Below, piece after piece: positions 49,855-60,462 of a stretch of DNA of 64,000 nucleotides (position 1 is the stretch's first letter; every line of letters starts with the position of its first letter). The notes beneath the pieces are model-generated. The model saw only the letters and a program-made list of their open reading frames with translations. It searched no databases and was not told where the DNA came from. Position numbers and translations under genes: made by a program. This DNA comes from Trichopria drosophilae (lineage: Eukaryota; Arthropoda; Insecta; Hymenoptera; Diapriidae). The stretch spans positions 28,321,501 through 28,385,500 of the forward strand of contig CM059586.1 of assembly GCA_030407085.1 (NCBI GenBank), read 5' to 3'.

Positions 49855-50110
49855 TAACATGTACATTATGTAGAATTGGATAGTAGCATTGTCTTCCCTC
49901 TCGATTCGTGCAGCGGGTACGAAGCCAAGGTCTACCCGGGGATCTAAGATTCGTGATAGTTCATATGTACTATAAGTAACTCTTGGGATTCTCGAACTCG
50001 ATCTCGAACCGCCGCGTTTACGTCTTGACTTTCACTCTGATCTGTTACGCCTTGACAATAGCTATCTCTGTTCTCTTCAATCCTCTCCTTCCTCTTCGTC
50101 GTATTCCCTT
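49855..50110. other. GC-richer patch
   Basis: CGAACCGCCGCGTTTACG and a CT-rich CTCTCCTTCCTCTTCGTCG stretch. A 62-codon minus frame here is arginine/glutamate-rich and looks compositional. Nothing else is supported. Confidence 0.25.
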
Positions 50111-50289
50111 CTGCGCGACCTGACCCTGCCATGCCGAAAGAAATATATTTTAATTTTCGTCCTTTTTTGTCCCGTTAGACGTCTTTTAAAAGATCTTGTA
50201 CCAGGCTACGGTTTCGCTTCGGAGAGAAAAATGTAGGCATAAAAGACACTCTGTTCGACAATTTTTTGCGTCATTTATGACAGAACACC

Positions 50290-50525
50290 AAATTTACTTC
50301 TTATGTACTATCACCCTCTCTATCCTAAGTTATGATGCCCAAAGTTATATCCTCATCCTAAGTTATAAGTTTGCCTTCTCCAAATTTATACCAGTCTTCC
50401 ACTTAGCCCGTACTTACCATGGAGATATAACTTTGCAAGGTATAAACAAAAATCCATTTCTTCAATGGAAATCGAGGGCGGGAGGAGAAGAGAAAATCGC
50501 CTATGGCGGCAACAATTTAAAGTAG
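50290..50525. repeat. AAGTTATA-rich relic related to family A
   Basis: CCTAAGTTAT, CCCAAAGTTATA, CCTAAGTTATA and an inverted TATAACTT occur within 150 bp, followed by a purine-rich GAGGAGAAGAG stretch and CTATGGCGGCAAC. It resembles the interior of the 52148 element. The ends are not clear. Confidence 0.4.
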
Positions 50526-50531
50526 AGTGGC

Positions 50532-50572
50532 AAAAAGGTCCCGAGTTCAAGTCCCGGAGCATGGTCCTTTTT
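50532..50572 (+). pseudogene. tRNA 3' half relic
   Basis: AAAGGTCCCGAGTTCAAGTC then CCGGAGCATGG: a complete T-arm with the TTCAAGT loop, then a run of six T. No D-arm or anticodon arm precedes it. It matches the 52810 copy through AAAGGTCCCGRGTTCAARTC. Confidence 0.4.
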
Positions 50573-51283
50573 TGACAGTAAAAAAATGATAACAAAAAAT
50601 TGTAAAAAATATCCATTGATACCACCATCGCGAATACTAAAATCGTTTCCAACAAATACGAGTTATAGCGAATTGTGCAGACGAGTTTCCGATTTAAAAG
50701 AAATGTTTTGATCAATGTATTGATAAAAATCGAAAATTGCCCTTTGACACAATCGTCGTTCCCCTCTCATTCCTTAACTACAAAGTGTACAAAGATCGTG
50801 ATAATAACTTCCTCGGATGCTTCACGATCGGTATTGGCCGCATCGTGTAACGCGGACGTTAGCTGTATCGAATCGATTCAAAGCAATTACACCGTCCGAG
50901 AATATTACCGCTTGACCGTGCTTTCTCGCGGATAAAGCTGCACCTTACTATTTTCCCCTTTGCACAGGCGTCTCTGCCATTTTCAGAAAAACACCATCCA
51001 TCAGCAACATTGTCCGATATCTTCCATTTCGTCCCTGTAAATGCACTTTGCATATTGAGAGACAGTTATATCTTTGGGCGCTGAAGGTTTTTTTATGGTT
51101 CTCGAAAATTCATTTATCAAAGTCGAGGTAAACTCTTTGAAACACTACTTAATCTGTATAAAAGTCAAGAGACATTTTTTCGACGTACTTTTACCGCCTA
51201 ATTTCAAAAAATGTGAAATACAAATTGCGCAAAAAATTTCTAAAAAAATATGTATTTTCTTCTTTTTATTTTTTGTTACTTCG

Positions 51284-51304
51284 ACCCAGACCTTAGGTCT
51301 GGAT
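51284..51304 (+). repeat. Solo terminus of the 12028 family
   Basis: TTCGACCCAGACCTTAGGTC occurs here without the rest of the element. The preceding T-rich stretch gives no second end. Confidence 0.45.
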
Positions 51305-51539
51305 TTCTTTTATATATATATATTTTTTTTTTTCTTTTTTAAATGTTTCAAAATAGACTAAAAAACTGGACGAACAACTTTTTTCGCCAGTTTTTATTAT
51401 CACATCGGCGTAACCAGGGGATAAATTTTCTACAAAAACACCTAGTTCCACTTTTTTGGAGACGACGTAGCCTTTCGAATGATTTTGAAAAGTCGATACA
51501 ATAACCTTCGAAAATAGGAAATGCAGAAAGCAAACCGTT

Positions 51540-51880
51540 TACTTTCTATACAGCGGTCTCTTGTATTTCGCGGCAATAAAAGCAGCGCAAACCCTCACTT
51601 TCCAAGCGGCCGCGTGTAAAAAAAGGAAGAAACTTGTTGGTGGCTCGAAGCAAGAGGTACTGAGGTGGGGGAAAATCGAGGAAGCAGCCGATCGGTTCGT
51701 TGGAAGGTTGATCGGCGAGTAACGCCTACGTTAGCATCGCCTTAGATGTCGCGAATCGCAATCCCGATCCGGCCGGCGAGTCTCCTCGGGTATGTATCGT
51801 AGTTACCCGACATGGCGGCCCCGTCGATGCTTTGCTATTCGATTCGCGAAACCTTCTTAGAAATGTGCCCGATTCGGATC
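51540..51880. other. CpG island with donor-like GTATGT
   Basis: GCGGCCGCG, GATCCGGCCGGCGAG and a donor-like CTCGG|GTATGTATCG near 51789. It could be the end of an unrecognised first exon. No initiator with clear spacing is seen. Confidence 0.25.
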
Positions 51881-52029
51881 GATTACCTCTTCTTTTCCTT
51901 TTTCATTATTTTAAAATAGTCATGCAAATGAAAAAAAGGCCACTGAAAACACTTTGTTTCCTCCAAAGAAGGGTTCTTAATAAAAGAATAGTATTTGTCG
52001 GCATAAACATTATAACTTAGTTAACTCTT

Positions 52030-52147
52030 TAAGGCCCCTTTAGTTAGCCCTTTAATCAAAGACTTCAATTTGTTAAGTCCTCGCCCTAAGTTATTTAATC
52101 AAAATTATGTCCCTGTCCTATACTATAAGGTTGCCTGCCCAAAGTTA
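52030..52147. repeat. AAGTTATA-rich flank of family A element
   Basis: Contains CCCTAAGTTAT, ACTATAAGGTT and CCCAAAGTTAC in the same order as at 50310-50360. It may be part of an older nested copy into which the 52148 element was inserted. Confidence 0.35.
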
Positions 52148-52406
52148 CAGTAATCCCCATCTTAAGTTATACTATCGGTTCTTTCAGAATGGCGGACCAT
52201 TCTCCAAAGTTATAGCCCCTCACGATGGAGCCTTCCGTATCTTTGTTTATATCCGTAAAATGGGTGCTTTTGCATGTGAGTGTCGCGAAGCGAGTGTGGC
52301 TTAGCGAAACAATAAGATGGGGGAACGAGAGGAAGAACCTGGTACAGCGTATAACTTAGGACATACATATAACGTTGGACGGTATAACTTAGTGCGGGGG
52401 CTACCG
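52148..52406. mobile_element. CAGT-type MITE, family A (259 bp)
   Basis: Left end CAGTAATCCCCATCTTAAG; right end the complement of CGGTAGCCCCCGCACTAAG; TA at 52146-52147 and 52407-52408. The word AAGTTATA is reiterated at both ends and inside. An ATGGCGG segment and a TTTGCATGTGAG segment align by eye with family B at 53187. Confidence 0.6.
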
Positions 52407-52809
52407 TATACTGATCTCTTTCCCTTTTCCCCCACCATATCGTTTCTCTCCTCTTCGCGACGCTCCCTTGCGCTATTCGGCAAAGATCGGTATATCTCGA
52501 AACGCTACGGTCTGACACACAGTTGCGACGGACGAAAGTGGGGGTAGCAAGGGAACATTTAAAAGAACGAACTTATGCTCGAGTCCCCATAATGAAAAAA
52601 ATTACAAAAAATCATTTATATTTAACATAAATAAATATAAGATGTTGGCCTTATAACGACTAAGCAGATGTTAAATTTGGAGATATTGAAAATTTTTTTT
52701 AAACATTAACATACATTTTTTAATGAAGAAAACTGTTGGATTGTTTTAAATTAAAAAAAAACTATATTTTTGCAAAAACAAATGAGGACCAATAAAGTGG
52801 AATGATTTG

Positions 52810-52877
52810 ATGCTCCGGGATTTGAACCCGGGACCTTTCGATTGACGGTCGAATGCAATTTGGTTAGAAAAATTGCA
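52810..52877 (-). pseudogene. tRNA-like relic with inverted D-arm
   Basis: On the minus strand: an anticodon-type hairpin TTCGA-CCGTCAA-TCGAA and a perfect T-arm (CCGGG-TTCAAAT-CCCGG). The D-arm text appears in the opposite orientation: the + strand reads AATTTGGTTAGA where the 2899 relic has TCTAACCAACT. No acceptor stem pairs, so it is not a functional tRNA. Confidence 0.4.
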
Positions 52878-52899
52878 AATAATATTGTAAAATATTATT

Positions 52900-53094
52900 T
52901 CCTCCCGTCTTGTTACATTTACCAAAAGAAGGGGAGCGCCACTTCTCCCACTCTTCTCAGTTACGTTATGTTCGCGACATCACAGCAGGCCCTTCCTGAG
53001 GACCCAGCCCGCAAGGGGGGGGGGGGGGGGGAAGAGAGCGGCGACAGGTAAATATAACCAGACGAAACCGCCCAAATACACCGAGACTCAACTG
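52900..53094 (+). mobile_element. MITE family C, copy 5 (5' truncated, poly-G)
   Basis: The left end is lost at almost the same internal point as copy 4. The segment that is AAGGTGGGGG in other copies has become a run of 17 G (53015-53031). The central octamer is mutated to GACATCA. The right end is GAGACTCAACTG then TA. Confidence 0.75.
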
Positions 53095-53186
53095 TATGTT
53101 CTTTCTTTTACGCTATATTTTTTTTTCTTACAGTTTATATCTACTTTGGTCAGATCGTATAACTTAAACTACTGCATACAAATCTA

Positions 53187-53433
53187 CAGCAGTCCCTGTT
53201 CCAATTCACGAGGTTGGTTTTTAGAAAATGGCGGCCCCTCTCCTAATTCACGTTACTTCTATAACCCCACCAAGGCACGGTTTTTCTCCCCTATGCGCAC
53301 GGTGCAAAAATGCATATCTTTGTAGTCGCGAGGAGGGTCTTGGAGTGGGGAGAGGAACGGTGGAGAAATTATGAATTTGGACAAGTAATATTCGTGAATC
53401 AGGCAATGAAGTAAATTAGGACTAGGACTACTG
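53187..53433. mobile_element. CAGT-type MITE, family B (247 bp)
   Basis: Left end CAGCAGTCCCTGTTCCAATT; right end complementary to CAGTAGTCCTAGTCCTAATT. TA precedes the left end; the right flank is CA. Internal AAAATGGCGGCCCCTCTCC matches family A in place, but where A has AAGTTATA this element has AATTCACG. Confidence 0.6.
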
Positions 53434-54159
53434 CATATATAAGAATGATGAACCTTTGACTTTGCATAGAATACCGATTATATTGAAAACTGGACGCTTT
53501 AAGCGCCATCTAGCGTCACTTCTTTCCTTGTCAGACTATCAACGTTCTCCATTTGTCATTGTATAGATTACAAATAGCCGTAATGTATGTTATAAATTTT
53601 AAATCAATAATTTCAAAGTAGATAAATTTTACCTGGTTCCATCAAAACCATATTTTGTAACCTCTTTACTTTATTCGACACACAATTTTGCAACAGGAAT
53701 TCATAGTTCGCTAATAAGGTGCCAGTCACGTGACGTAATTCTTTACCAATGGCCTAATTTCCCTCGTTTAATTCCGCAGATCATATTGAATTTCAATAAG
53801 TCGGATTTTTTTAACGTAAAAAAAAGAGTATATGCAGAGTCATCGACTTGTTCGCAAGACTTTCACATAATCCATTAATTGTTTGCCAAATCACGGTGCC
53901 AAATCGAGACTGAAAAAATGTCTAAAACTTTTCTACAAAGTTCGCTGAACTGGAAACTCTGCAACACCCGGTGCATTTTATTGAAGCAGGTCGATCGTAT
54001 TTACGAATCAACTTGTTTTAATCGATTGTTTGCTTTCTCGCGTAAACAGATTACGTCTCCGGGTACAGTTATGATAACACACAATCTTCCGGGAAAAGTA
54101 ACGCTGCGAGATCGTTTCGCTATAGGAAAGCAAGATTGCAGAGGGACTGCATCGCTTTA

Positions 54160-54990
54160 TTTTTCGTAATCATGGAGGCGCAAGGGAGCTTCGTAGTACG
54201 CGGTTAACCTGTTCTTTCGAACCTGGTGTCGTCCCTCCCATGTCCGATCCCCACTCGTTTCGTCATCGGTACTCAATTTTCGATTTTCTCGTAAATATAC
54301 GGAACGGTGCTCGCGTAACGTTAAAAGGGACAAAGAAGAAGACGACATAAATCTCGGGGAAGCCCCGCGCGGGTCTCGTCGCGAAATGCGAAATCTCGAG
54401 TGGGGAAAGCGTTCCTTTTCTGATTTGTCACGGCGATGTGCGTGCGAGCTTTAATTGCCCATATTTTTTAAGACGAGTCCAGCCTCGGGGACGATAAATT
54501 CGATGGCCCCGCGATCCCGAACTGTCGTTCGGTACGTTTATTGCTGCATTTATGATCGTGGCGCGCAGGAGGTCTTCGCCCCCCCCCCCTTCCACACTCT
54601 AAGTCTTATTCACTCGCTCACTCGAAATATGATCTTCGACCTTGCGAGGGGCCATTCCTCCGGACTGTTCGGTTCTTCGTTTAAGAAGAGTCACCTAAAT
54701 TCGTCGGTAAGTCGTGGTGTCGCCGATGATTTTAGGGGACTTCTTTACCGAGGTTCTCCCCTGGTTCAAGGCCCCCGAAGCCTCCGCGAGGATTACTGGA
54801 CACCGCGGGAAGTTCGTTTGCCGGAATTCAATCCGGGGATTATTAACGATGAGATTTTGTGATTTATTTCTCGGTGGCGTTGATTCGTACATTTATTTAT
54901 TGGTCGGATTTTATTCTCGGTGCGTTGTTGCGAAGTCTTTACTGGCTGCGGCACGGAAGGACGTGTTTTTTTAATGGCTTCGAATCTTTC
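54160..54990. other. Longest CpG-rich island in the window
   Basis: 830 bp of raised GC, with an 11-base C run (54579-54589) and a perfect donor TCG|GTAAGT at 54706/54707. The 135-codon + frame (54455-54862) crosses this donor and contains no recognisable domain. Plausible promoter and first exon or conserved regulatory block. Confidence 0.3.
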
Positions 54991-55434
54991 AAAGTATTTT
55001 AAGCGTTTTTCAACCCATTAATAACGCTACTTTGTGTACGGAATCGTATTTTTTCTTTGTCGTTGTATTAATGTACCGCATCATCTCTCTCGAATGTGCG
55101 AGCACGGTTATTTATAACGCTCAAGGTTTCGAAAATCTTTTTTTTTCTCATTGCGTAATACGATTTCATTGTTTTATTTTGATTTATTATTTCAGAGAAA
55201 TTGCTTTATAATTATTCGGATTTAGTGATAATGATTGATCTGGTGAATTTTGAGGAACAAATTTGTATCATTAACGTTTAGAATTTCGATTTCAATATTG
55301 CTTATATTGTCGCTGATATGAAGGGTTACTTTTTTATCTGTATTTGCTATTCGTTTCCAATTTTTTATATGGTCCATTATATTTCTCTATTCAAAATTAT
55401 ACTGTATTCTATATAGCCTAGTAACCGCAACTCG

Positions 55435-55645
55435 TGTGGTAATGACATACTTTGCGCACTAGTTGCATAATCTACTATTTCTTAACTGAGTGTAAAAAAT
55501 ATCTCATTTCCACACTAGTTCGCAAAATCTACGTTGTGTGCGTAAAATACGCATTAATGACATAATTTAAACAGTAAATGACGAGGTATTTCGAATTTTT
55601 CACAGTGCTTTAAAAAACAGTAAATTGACACTAGTGCGTAAAGTA
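55435..55645. repeat. Word island CACTAGTKCGCAAA
   Basis: TTTGCGCACTAGTTGC, CACACTAGTTCGCAAAATC, GTGCGTAAAATACGC, ACACTAGTGCGTAAAG and GTGCACTAGAATG recur on both strands. Confidence 0.45.
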
Positions 55646-56146
55646 GTGTTGCCATATGTCCGGCGAAGGCGGACAAGAGTGTTCCACAATCGCATATTGT
55701 GTAAAATTTGCGAATATCGTATAATGTTGTGCACTAGAATGTTTAAATTTTGATTGTTATTTATATTAAAAAGTGCCATTTTGCGCCCGAAAAACAAAGT
55801 ATTAAATGATCATTTATTAAATGTAGTACAAACAAATTGCAGGACAGTGCACGTCTATATTATTCCTCTAGTGGATTCGTTTATCGATAAGATGTGAAAC
55901 ATTTTGTTATTCAATGCCAGAGATGTAAACAAGAAATAGGGACAAGAGTTTTTTTTAGAATTATAATATTTTATATTTTTAACAAGTAAGCAATAACCAG
56001 AAAGATTCTTTTTTAAAAGTACATTAACAGAGTCGAATTTTGCCAAAATCTACTTTAGTCGATGGAGCTTAAGCCCACTAAAAACCACGAAAGTTCCTAT
56101 TTAATCTAGAAGTCATATGTTGAAAATGTGGGTTTAAGGGCATTGT

Positions 56147-57175
56147 CAGGGTTATGATTTGGTCTACTTGTGTTTCCAACACATTTCTCGAAAACACTGC
56201 CTTGTAAATATCAAGACTTTCTAGTTTTCTCCTGCGATTAAGAATTTGTATCATTACAATTTTTTGTTGATTAAAAATCAGTTCGAATTAAAATCGTAGC
56301 TGCTCCCCTTTTTTGAGATAATCCGATTCTAGTTATTAGAATTCTAGTAATTAGAATTATAGAAAGGGCCACTTTTAACTTTATTCTGGATGCATACAGA
56401 AGCAGTGCGGCTTTATGGTTCCATTTTTGTTTAGTTTTAAAAATTTATTTATTTTATCCCCCATCCCTGAATTCTAGGCTTTCTTTTAAATGAGGAAGAA
56501 GAATAATGCAGTTTTAAGGTTACAGAAAGATCTTCGTCGCTTTTTAAAGCATTATGTAACTGTAGTAAATGGCTCTATTCATTCATCAATTTTACCTGTT
56601 GCAAAACACTTTAACATTGATTCCATTACATCCAACATAAGGGATGAATTTGAAAGAACTTACTCCATTATAAATAGCAGCATCATTAAGTATATCAGCT
56701 ATTTTGAGCAAGTTTCTACATGCGTTTCAGGATGTAACATATTTATCAAGACTGCTTAAACCAGTGATAGAATTCTCCTCACTGCATATATAATATAACT
56801 TATATTTAAAAAGTGTAATTTCATATAAAATTTGGAAAGTTACAATACAATTTATAATTGTATAGAACTAAAATGGATGGAATGGCAAAATAAAACGATA
56901 ACAATAAAATAAATAACAAATGAGATAATAAAGCCACTACATCCACGACGCTGGATCTGAATAAAACAAAAGTGGTAACTGTATTTAAATTATTTAAAAA
57001 AGAAAAATCTTAAAAAGGGGAGCAGTTTCTTTTTATAAGAACTGATTTTTTATTTAGAAATAATGTGGAAACTTTCCTCGAAGCTCGATTTTTGATCCAT
57101 TTTTGTCAAACCTCGTGCACCCTTAGGACCAACGTGGGCAGCACTGATTGAGAGACCAAATCATTATCGACCCTG
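56147..57175. mobile_element. 1.03-kb element with long inverted repeats
   Basis: Outer ends CAGGGTTATGATTTGGTCT and complementary CAGGGTCGATAATGATTTGG. A second matching block is AAAATCAGTTC..CTGCTCCCCTTTTT (56273-56316) against 57007-57050 inverted. The arms total about 180 bp with gaps. A CAGGG start is hAT-like, but the flanks show no 8-bp duplication. It contains an 89-codon frame (56490-56759). Confidence 0.5.
56490..56759 (+). CDS. 89-codon ORF inside the 56147 element
   Basis: ATG-to-TAA frame between the inverted repeats of the 1.03-kb element, including VLRLQKDLRRFLKHYVTVV and SITSNIRDEFERTYSIINSS. The text is protein-like with amphipathic helices. I do not recognise it as a transposase domain. 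It may be a remnant of the element's own gene or a chance frame. Confidence 0.25.
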   Translation: MRKKNNAVLRLQKDLRRFLKHYVTVVNGSIHSSILPVAKHFNIDSITSNIRDEFERTYSIINSSIIKYISYFEQVSTCVSGCNIFIKTA

Positions 57176-58139
57176 TACTCAAATTAGAGTTAATTTTTCG
57201 ATTTCAGTAAGTACTGCATTTAAAAACTGACATAATTGAGATTACGATAAATAGAAAGATCTAACAAAAATTAGGCTGTGAGAATCATTTGTGTTAATGA
57301 ACCTACTTGTGGTCCACATATTGCTGTGGTGAACTAGTCAGGAACTTACGCGGTTCAAAACGCTCATCTCCGTCAAATCATATTATCAACTGTAGATACC
57401 TTTACTAAAATGTTTGAATTACATAACTGTACAAATCCCATTGTTGCCAAATTAAATGCGTAGATCACCTGATTATTAGCGTATCCCTTATAGCTCAATA
57501 GATGTAGGCTGATTATGAGTGTATATACTCTAATTTGCTGCGATATTTCCAGAACCAACTTTGGAGAACAAAAAATCAAAGGACATTTAAGTAAGGCATT
57601 TATGGAAGACATGCGAAAATATTAAACCCCCTTAAATGATTTACAATTTATACCATGAAAGGGACTTCATCCAATGTAACCAAATGTTTAGTAACAACTA
57701 AGAGCAGGTATGAGAACAAAGATTTACAACCTAACTATTTAGAAGATCTAACCAATCCACATCGGACAATAGTTACCTTCATACTTAGGAACACAGAAAA
57801 AAAAGGTTTGGACATACCAAGCAAAGAAGTATGGTGAATTAAAATATTGATAGGTCGACCATTGCTATTGTAAAGAGAACTTTGCATATGGAAACCCTTT
57901 GAACAGATATGGTCACAGCAGAATGGTTGGCGTAACCGTAGTATGAAAGGGACATAATTATTAATATAGTATGGTCAAGACAACCATATCTTAGGCTGTA
58001 ACAACCGTGGTGTTTTTACCGTGAAGTAAAGGTAACCTGAACCTCTTCAAGACTCAATTCTGAGTGCGAAGTGTTTACGCGATAAGTGGCTTCCGGTGAT
58101 GCTAATTGCAAATCTGTTAAAAATAAACTCTGGAAAAGA
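57176..58139. other. AT-rich filler with a 60-codon frame
   Basis: The + frame 57655-57837 includes TNPHRTIVTFILRNTEKKG and is protein-like but isolated, with no promoter or splice context. Confidence 0.25.
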
Positions 58140-58520
58140 GTTCCTTTGATGGTAGTCGATGAAAGGGGATCGAGGGTGACTTTCTGTCTCTTTCTCCCCG
58201 TCTTGGACAGGGAGTGATAACGATTACTTCCTTTCACTGATTTGGGTTTAAGGGTCAATCGATAAGCTATATTAATGTGATGTCTTTTATCGATGAGTCG
58301 GCGTAAGTGGAGAGCTTCTGCCGAATGCGAGATGCGTTAAAGCCGATAAAACCGGTCGTGACGTACGATCATTGAACGAGACATTGAACGTTGGGATTTT
58401 CTCCTCTTCAATACTTCATTTTCCCTTGCGACTCTTACCGTTACGTTAATAAACTCTCCTGCACTTCCATATAATCCGAACTCCGATTATGCGACTCGTA
58501 ATTACGTCAATTATATTGCG
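58140..58520. other. CpG-containing patch
   Basis: Includes GTCGTGACGTACGATC and alternating AT/CG text. No open frame or core promoter can be supported. Confidence 0.25.
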
Positions 58521-58929
58521 AATCCTATACAAGTTATTTACTTCTTTGGTTTAGAGAATTTAACGCCAATTTGTCTAATAAAAGTCCGATTAATATTGCA
58601 GGCAAATCTTTGAAGTAATTTCGTAAAATTATTGAAGCGAAAAATTGGAATATAAAAGTAATTACTGTCATTCTGTTAAATCTTCGTTATTCGACGAATA
58701 CAAAATGATTCTTAATATTAGCTGGTTGTACGATTATGATGAGATTGTTTCATGAACTTGAAGTCAACGCCACAAACTTACGAGGCAGCATTCAAGCCTC
58801 TCGATTTTACATCTAATTTGTACCAAAAATAAAAACGCGAATAATTTTCATCATTACCACCTCGGCCACACTTCAGAGTTTTCAAATTCTTGCAAATATA
58901 CTTGTAGACGAGCAACAAAAAAATAAATA

Positions 58930-59193
58930 CAGTCGAGTCCCGATATATTTGCCCGCTCGGTTCCTCGCCTTTCCCTCCCGTCTCCTTATATTTGCCAAAA
59001 TAAGAGGAGTGCGGCTTCTCCCACTCTCTTCAGTCACGTTATGTTTGCGCCGTCACAGCAGGCCCTTCCTGATGCCCTAGCCCGCAAGGTGGGGGAAAAG
59101 GAGAGCGACGACAGGTAAATACAATCAGACGGAACCGCGCTAATATGCTGGGACGTAAATATAGCGAGACGCAAATATACAGGGACTCTACTG
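58930..59193 (+). mobile_element. MITE family C, copy 6 (264 bp)
   Basis: TA-flanked, 5' CAGTCGAGTCCCGATATATT, 3' AGGGACTCTACTG. The central octamer has decayed to GCCGTCA. Confidence 0.85.
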
Positions 59194-60305
59194 TAGTTGG
59201 AAACAATGAAGTAACTGTTGCATAATTTCACCGTTGTTCGTCAAACAAATTGATTTTCAATTAAGTTCAGTTGAAAACTATCTTAAGTCTATGTTATTCA
59301 GAAAGTACATCTTTAGCACACTTTACCGCTTTCGCGAAAGGGTCATTCTTGGAAGCCATCTATTGAATGCAACATAAATAAGATGAAGCATTTTTTAAAC
59401 AAAATATAATATTAAAAATAATAAATGTCAGGAGTCGATCTCATTACTTCATTTGGTATCTTCTAGTATCAACCATTCTTAGTCTGCTTAATTTGATTTC
59501 CAGAAGAGATTTTTTTGTTTGGTTTCAAGCATCTGTTCTTCGTCTCCTGTCCATACTTTTACATATTAGAACTAAATATTAATCGATGTGACGAAACATG
59601 TACAGAAACCCATTTTTTAAATGACGTATTTGATCATTCTTCATGAAACGTGAAAAATGCAAAACCTTTTCTCCCTAATAATAATACAAGTAATTTTACA
59701 TTCCTCGCAGTAAAATTTAAATTATTTGCATGCATAAAATTCAACTGATTATCTGCCTCAGCGCCATTTCCCTATATGGATATCGAGTTCAGGAACGCGG
59801 ATTTAATAATAAGCATACTATTCAATAAAATCCTTAATTGAAAAATTAAACTCAAATAAACGCCAAATTTTATGTAAACCGCGAACACAATAATCAAGAT
59901 ACAAAAATATTGTACACTTTTAATGGTATACTAAATATGTCGAACTTTCCATTTTCAGTTTCACTCGACACTTTCTCCGTACCTTTTTGCATAACTCGAC
60001 GATTAATCATATTTTTTAAATAGCGATGAGATCATTTCGAGTTCATTATCATTCTACCTACTGACAATTATTCATTATACACGTTTTTGGATGATTTACT
60101 CAAAACAGTTCATTTCGAACCTCTTCATTATCTTGTAACATGTTGCATGATGATTTACAGTATTCTATAAAATCAGATTCTCGTTTTCATTTTTAAATGT
60201 TTTATAATAGTATTTAATCTTTAAAGTGCTACTGAAGTCATAACTTTGGTAGAAAATAGCCAGTTTTTGGCAATTTTTTTTGGTCGTTGGTCATGTCTTG
60301 GCGGG

Positions 60306-60462
60306 TTGAACAACCAACAAATCAAAAAACCGACAATCAAAAAACGAAGAATCGAAAAGCCGACAGTCAAAAAACGGACACTTCCAAAAATGACTGTCCG
60401 CTTGTCGATATACCTAATTTTTATGTGTCGGCTTTTTGACCTTGTTGTTTTTTCTACACGCA
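60306..60462 (+). repeat. AAAACCGACA hairpin repeat, copy 3
   Basis: The most complete copy. The left arm has ATCAAAAAACCGACAATC and AAAAGCCGACAGTC units; the core is CGGACACTTCCAAAAATGAC then TGTCCGCTTGTCGA; the right arm has GTCGGCTTTTTGACC, complementary to the left units. The whole can fold into one imperfect hairpin. Confidence 0.6.

Noticed and set aside
54455..54862. 135-codon + frame
   Set aside because: Lies in a CpG island, includes a poly-C run and crosses a perfect donor at 54707. No domain.
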